Assembly: GCA_051652245.1 (NCBI GenBank)
Contig: JBOFTV010000085.1
Coordinates: forward strand, 1-26,664
DNA length: 26,664 nt
Source of the DNA: BHER01 sp051652245
GTDB lineage: Bacteria > Bacillota_I > Bacilli_A > Culicoidibacterales > Culicoidibacteraceae
Direction of reading: 5' to 3'
Under the pieces are notes generated by a model, which was not told the origin of the DNA, did not search any database, and saw only the letters and a program-made list of their open reading frames with translations. Made by a program: the position numbers and the translations under genes. Shown here piece after piece: positions 22,934 to 26,664 of this stretch; within the stretch, counting starts at the first letter, position 1, and each line of letters begins with the position of its first letter.

Positions 22934-25900
22934 TTATTTTTTGCTTAATTTTAATTTTTTTATCAACAGTAAAATTACTGAACTAATCACGATAATTGTT
23001 GCACTTAAAATTGTTTCTATAATTCTTTCTCCTGTGGTTGGTAACTCCTTACCATTTTGTGGTGCCGTGGTTTCTGCCGCTGGTTTTGTTGCTTCTCCTT
23101 GAGGTTTTGTCGTTTCTTCAGGTGTTTGTTCATTTTTATAAAGACCTAGGTCAAGTGTGTATTTCCATGGATCGCCTGCAGTTAACTCAATAATATCGGA
23201 GATTGCTGTTTGTGGGTTTACATTACTATCTAATTTATCATCCGTCCCACTATTTTTTTGTGTGATATTATACCCTGTAGGAATTTTAAATTTAACTTTA
23301 TATTTCCCGGGTCTTTTGACTTGGATACGATATATTCCATTTTCTTTTTCATATGATTTTCCTACTGGTTTAGCAAAATTCTCTTTATTGATTGAGACAT
23401 CCTGAATTTGTGCCCCCAGATCATTGTTTATTGGATTGTCATTTTCATCAAATAAAGTAACTTCAACACCATTTATTCCCTTTTCACCTTCATCTTGGAT
23501 GCCATTTTTATTCGTATCTTCCCAGACACGATTTCCAAACTCAAAGCATCTATTTATTTCAAGGTGAAGGGCATTTAAGATATGTGTCCCTAGGTGATCC
23601 CCGGTAATTGTAACTTCACGCACGGGAATTTCTTTTCCGAGTTGCTCAAAATAATTTTGGGGGTAGCCGGTTATTTCATATTGATAGCGTCCTTTGGGAA
23701 TGGTACCAAAACTAATATTCCCAGCATCATCCGATTCCGCAAAAAATTCTGGATTATCCTTGTTTATTGCTAGGCTGTTAACCTCATTTTGTTCTTCGAT
23801 TCGTGTCAGTTTAACTTTTAGGCCTTTTACTGGTTTTAGGCCTGCAATTCCCTCTGCTACACAGTAGAGTCCAACATTCCCAACGGTTCTTATTATCTGG
23901 ATTAAGCCACCATCCGCTGTTAGGTTTTCTTCGCCTGGAGCTAATGTGTAACATTGCGTTCCATTTGTGTCATCAAAATCATTATCATTTTCGCTATTGG
24001 TACCCGCTTGTCGTACTGTCCAGCCATATCCAGCAGGCTTTTCAATTGTAATACAATATTTACCTGGGATTAAGTTTTCAAATAAGTAGCGCCCTCTGAT
24101 ATTTGTTGTCACTTCTATGCTATTATTCTGTTCGTCTGTTAGTGTTACTTTGACATTAGCAATTCCAAGCTCATTGCTGTCTTGAATCCCGTTGTTATTA
24201 GTGTCCAGCCAAACATAATTACCAATTGAAGCATGTCTTATGAGTAGGCCTGCATCGATTGTTAATTTATGTTCTTGGACATCAACTGCAATAATTTCTG
24301 TGAAGCCGTCTTGATCAACGTCACTGTCAACGTTATCCAAATTTTCAGCTGTTCCTTTTTGTGTGAATGCTTTAAATTCTGGTGGGAGGATAAATTTCAA
24401 CTTGTATCTTGTTTCACCATGAAGGTTCACAAAGCTGTAGTAGCCAAATTCATCCGTTGTTGTTTCATTTTTACCCTTACCATCGGCAATTGGATTTCCA
24501 AGCTCATCAAAGAGCATTACTCTTACACCTAAAACACCACGTTCTCCTAAATCCTGCAGTCCATTTTCATTTGTGTCTGCGAAAACGAAGTCACCAAGCA
24601 TACTTTCTGGGCGGACAAATCCAGCATCAATTGTTAGATTTTTTTCCTTATAGGCTAAGTTTATTTCTTGGGTCCATCCTGATTCTTGTTCTGCATCACT
24701 GTTCACCTCTTGGTTTAGACTTTGTGGTGCTGTTATGTCATAGCCATTTGGACGAATAAATCTGATTTGATATATTTTATTTGGATCTAGTTTTTCAAAT
24801 AAATACTTTCCTTGGCTATCACTAATTGTTGTGGCATGTTGTGTTTTGATTCCTTGATTAATTGTGTATAATTCGACTTTTACGCCCTCTATGCCTACTT
24901 CGTTGCTGTCTTGAAGCCCATTTTCATTCTCGTCTAACCATGTGTAGTCTCCAATACTTGCCAATCCTGGAATTACGCCAGCATCAATTGTCAAATTTTC
25001 TTCGCTGATTGCCAGTGAAATTAGGTTTGTCTGACCAGTTTGGTCGGCATCGCTATCAATTTCTTGATTTGTGATTCCGGCCATCTGTGTTGTAAAGCTG
25101 TCATATGCTGCTGGAAGGGTGAACTTTAAGCGATAGTTTTTGCCCCCATGGAGGCCGATGAAACGATATTTACCTTGTTCGTTGGTTAATATTGTGTCAA
25201 GATTGTTAGCATCTTTTATGGGATTGCTAAATTCGTCAAATAATTCGACTTTTACGTTCCCTACTCCCGGTTCATTGCTGTCTTGTTGACCATTTTGATT
25301 GCGGTCTTCGAAAACATAGTCACCTAGTTGTGCATTTGGTGTGATAAAACCAGCATCAGCATCGAGATACACTTGTCCGTATGCAAGCATTATTTCTGCT
25401 GTCTGACCCGTTACTTGGTTGATATCACTGTCAATACTGTTGTTCCCCGATCCGCCACTATTAGTTGCTGTGATGTCATATTCTCTTGGTGCGATGAATT
25501 CAACGATGTATTTTGGACTTGGGAATAAGTTGTCAAAGAGGTATTGTCCATTTGCATCCGTCTGCTTTGTTGCTACTAGTGTTTTGGTCTTGTTTATCGT
25601 TGTGTACAAGTTGACTTCAATATTTGCTAATGGCTGTTCTCCCTCATTTTGCAGACCATCCTTATTGCTGTCTAACCAAACATAATTTCCAATGCTTGCT
25701 CGTTTTGGAATGATACCCGCATCAATTGTTTGATCTTTTTGCTTTGCTTCAATGTTAATTATGTCGGTAATGCCATTGCTATTGGCATTGCTATCTATCG
25801 CATTTTCTAGTAGGTTAGTCGATCTTGGTGAAAATCCACTGTAGGTTGCAGGCAAATTAAATTTTACTTTGTATGCTCCCGGTCCATGTAATTTTACAAA

Positions 25901-26664
25901 ATTATATTTACCCGCGTTGTCCGTGAGGACAACGAAGTTGCCATTACCATCTGCTACGGGGATGTCAAAACTGTTTAATAGTTCGACTTTTACGCCCGAA
26001 ATTCCTGGTTCCAAACTATCTTGAAGACCATCTTCATTAAGATCGGCAAAGACATAATCTCCAATTATTGTATCGGGCATTATGTATCCCGCATCAATTG
26101 TTTGATTATTTTCACCATATTCTAGCCTAATTGTTTCAGTCCATCCGCTTATCTCATTGATGTCACTGTCTGTTTGATGATTTCCTAGTCCATTAATTTT
26201 TGCTGTTGTGACATCATATTCTGCTGGTTTGTTGAATTTTAGGACGTAGAATACTGTTGGATCAAGATTTTCAAAGAGATATGCTCCTTGTAAGTCTGTT
26301 AATTGTTCGCTTAGATATGTGCTATTTCCCAGGGAATCAACTGTGTATAATTCGACTCTGACATTTTCAATTCCCTTTTCGTCCATATCTTGTAGTCCGT
26401 TTTGATTTGCATCTAACCAAACATAGTTACCAATACTTGCTCTTCTCGGAATGATTCCAGCATCAATTGTTTGATTATTTTCTTTTACACCGAGTGTAAA
26501 GATATCTGTTTTACCAGCAGTATCAACATCACTATCAGTTGCGCTTGTTGCTCCGACAGCATTTTTAGGACTAAAGCCACTATATAATGCCGGCAATGTG
26601 AATTGGACTTGGTACTTTTTGGGTCCGTGGAGTTGTTGGAAGCTGTATTGACCCGTCGCATCTG
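22934..26664 (-). CDS. SdrD-type B-repeat surface protein, LPTTG-anchored, 5' end outside the window
   Basis: At least 1242 residues are present; the frame is open to the window's right edge, so the start and signal peptide are missing (a TTG at 26596 is an internal leucine codon, not a start). About eight SdrD B-like domains and one divergent CnaB-like domain are seen. Most domains begin with IGNYVWLD or LGDYVFAD, followed by Ca-binding loops of the form D-x-N-x-(N/D)-G-x-Q-D. Two domain types, one with a YTI/YDIT pattern and one with LHGxxxYxLKF, alternate as a pair of roughly 245 residues. The C-terminus has a T/P/E-rich stalk, LPTTG, a hydrophobic segment and KKLKLSKK. It is a Ca-stabilised wall-anchored stalk, probably an adhesin whose binding head lies in the missing part. 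Confidence 0.92.
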   Translation of the reverse strand, partial: DATGQYSFQQLHGPKKYQVQFTLPALYSGFSPKNAVGATSATDSDVDTAGKTDIFTLGVKENNQTIDAGIIPRRASIGNYVWLDANQNGLQDMDEKGIENVRVELYTVDSLGNSTYLSEQLTDLQGAYLFENLDPTVFYVLKFNKPAEYDVTTAKINGLGNHQTDSDINEISGWTETIRLEYGENNQTIDAGYIMPDTIIGDYVFADLNEDGLQDSLEPGISGVKVELLNSFDIPVADGNGNFVVLTDNAGKYNFVKLHGPGAYKVKFNLPATYSGFSPRSTNLLENAIDSNANSNGITDIINIEAKQKDQTIDAGIIPKRASIGNYVWLDSNKDGLQNEGEQPLANIEVNLYTTINKTKTLVATKQTDANGQYLFDNLFPSPKYIVEFIAPREYDITATNSGGSGNNSIDSDINQVTGQTAEIMLAYGQVYLDADAGFITPNAQLGDYVFEDRNQNGQQDSNEPGVGNVKVELFDEFSNPIKDANNLDTILTNEQGKYRFIGLHGGKNYRLKFTLPAAYDSFTTQMAGITNQEIDSDADQTGQTNLISLAISEENLTIDAGVIPGLASIGDYTWLDENENGLQDSNEVGIEGVKVELYTINQGIKTQHATTISDSQGKYLFEKLDPNKIYQIRFIRPNGYDITAPQSLNQEVNSDAEQESGWTQEINLAYKEKNLTIDAGFVRPESMLGDFVFADTNENGLQDLGERGVLGVRVMLFDELGNPIADGKGKNETTTDEFGYYSFVNLHGETRYKLKFILPPEFKAFTQKGTAENLDNVDSDVDQDGFTEIIAVDVQEHKLTIDAGLLIRHASIGNYVWLDTNNNGIQDSNELGIANVKVTLTDEQNNSIEVTTNIRGRYLFENLIPGKYCITIEKPAGYGWTVRQAGTNSENDNDFDDTNGTQCYTLAPGEENLTADGGLIQIIRTVGNVGLYCVAEGIAGLKPVKGLKVKLTRIEEQNEVNSLAINKDNPEFFAESDDAGNISFGTIPKGRYQYEITGYPQNYFEQLGKEIPVREVTITGDHLGTHILNALHLEINRCFEFGNRVWEDTNKNGIQDEGEKGINGVEVTLFDENDNPINNDLGAQIQDVSINKENFAKPVGKSYEKENGIYRIQVKRPGKYKVKFKIPTGYNITQKNSGTDDKLDSNVNPQTAISDIIELTAGDPWKYTLDLGLYKNEQTPEETTKPQGEATKPAAETTAPQNGKELPTTGERIIETILSATIIVISSVILLLIKKLKLSKK

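Noticed and set aside
24269..24759. Two overlapping plus-strand frames of 87 and 116 codons
   Set aside because: They are antisense shadows within the repetitive SdrD-type gene and have no start signals.
1..26664. tRNA or rRNA genes, or a phage integration site
   Set aside because: No cloverleaf with a conserved T-loop, no rRNA sequence, and no integrase gene were seen on either strand.

Overview
The window comes from a low-GC Gram-positive bacterium (Bacillota). The support is strong AGGAGG-like ribosome binding sites, AT-rich sigma-A-type promoters, a CcpA-type cre site, several sugar phosphotransferase (PTS) genes, and two large surface proteins ending in LPxTG sortase signals. I cannot name a genus from sequence alone; a host-associated carbohydrate fermenter fits best.

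Layout. (1) 1-536 is a scar of mobile DNA: a broken IS66-type transposase tail, cut exactly at four perfect 14-bp tandem repeats, and repeated motifs that may be another IS end. (2) 537-1304 (minus) has the full architecture of a type III toxin-antitoxin module: promoter, three 45-nt tandem repeats (antitoxin RNA), terminator, then a 162-aa toxin-like gene. (3) 1557-5958 (minus) is a PTS operon: PRD regulator fused to an EIIA domain, EIIB, ascorbate-type EIIC, and a fructose-6-phosphate-aldolase-type transaldolase. (4) 6185-11818 (plus) holds an RpiR regulator behind a cre site, then a PTS EIICB, a GH4 6-phospho-alpha-glucosidase and an IlvD/Edd dehydratase. (5) 11945-15325 (minus) is a tightly packed cluster of small membrane proteins around a short ABC ATPase and permease. 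A 60-aa membrane protein opens the cluster, and a decayed copy of it lies near the other end. (6) 15798-16868 (minus) is a GldA-type dehydrogenase, divergent from an M20 amidohydrolase (17073-18248, plus). (7) 18449-26664 (minus) carries a double-domain surface nucleotidase (LPKTG), a TetR regulator, and a repetitive SdrD-type surface protein (LPTTG) that runs off the window's right edge.

How they work together. The two PTS operons import and phosphorylate different sugars. The first ends in an aldolase-type enzyme. The second hydrolyses a phosphorylated alpha-glucoside, and its dehydratase suggests that the released partner could be a sugar acid. The membrane-protein/ABC cluster has the form of a peptide export or self-protection locus, but no modification enzyme or protease is seen and its substrate is unknown. 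The surface nucleotidase would salvage phosphate and nucleosides outside the cell. The best candidates for undescribed biology are the type III toxin-antitoxin module, the small-membrane-protein ABC cluster, and the GH4/dehydratase pairing.
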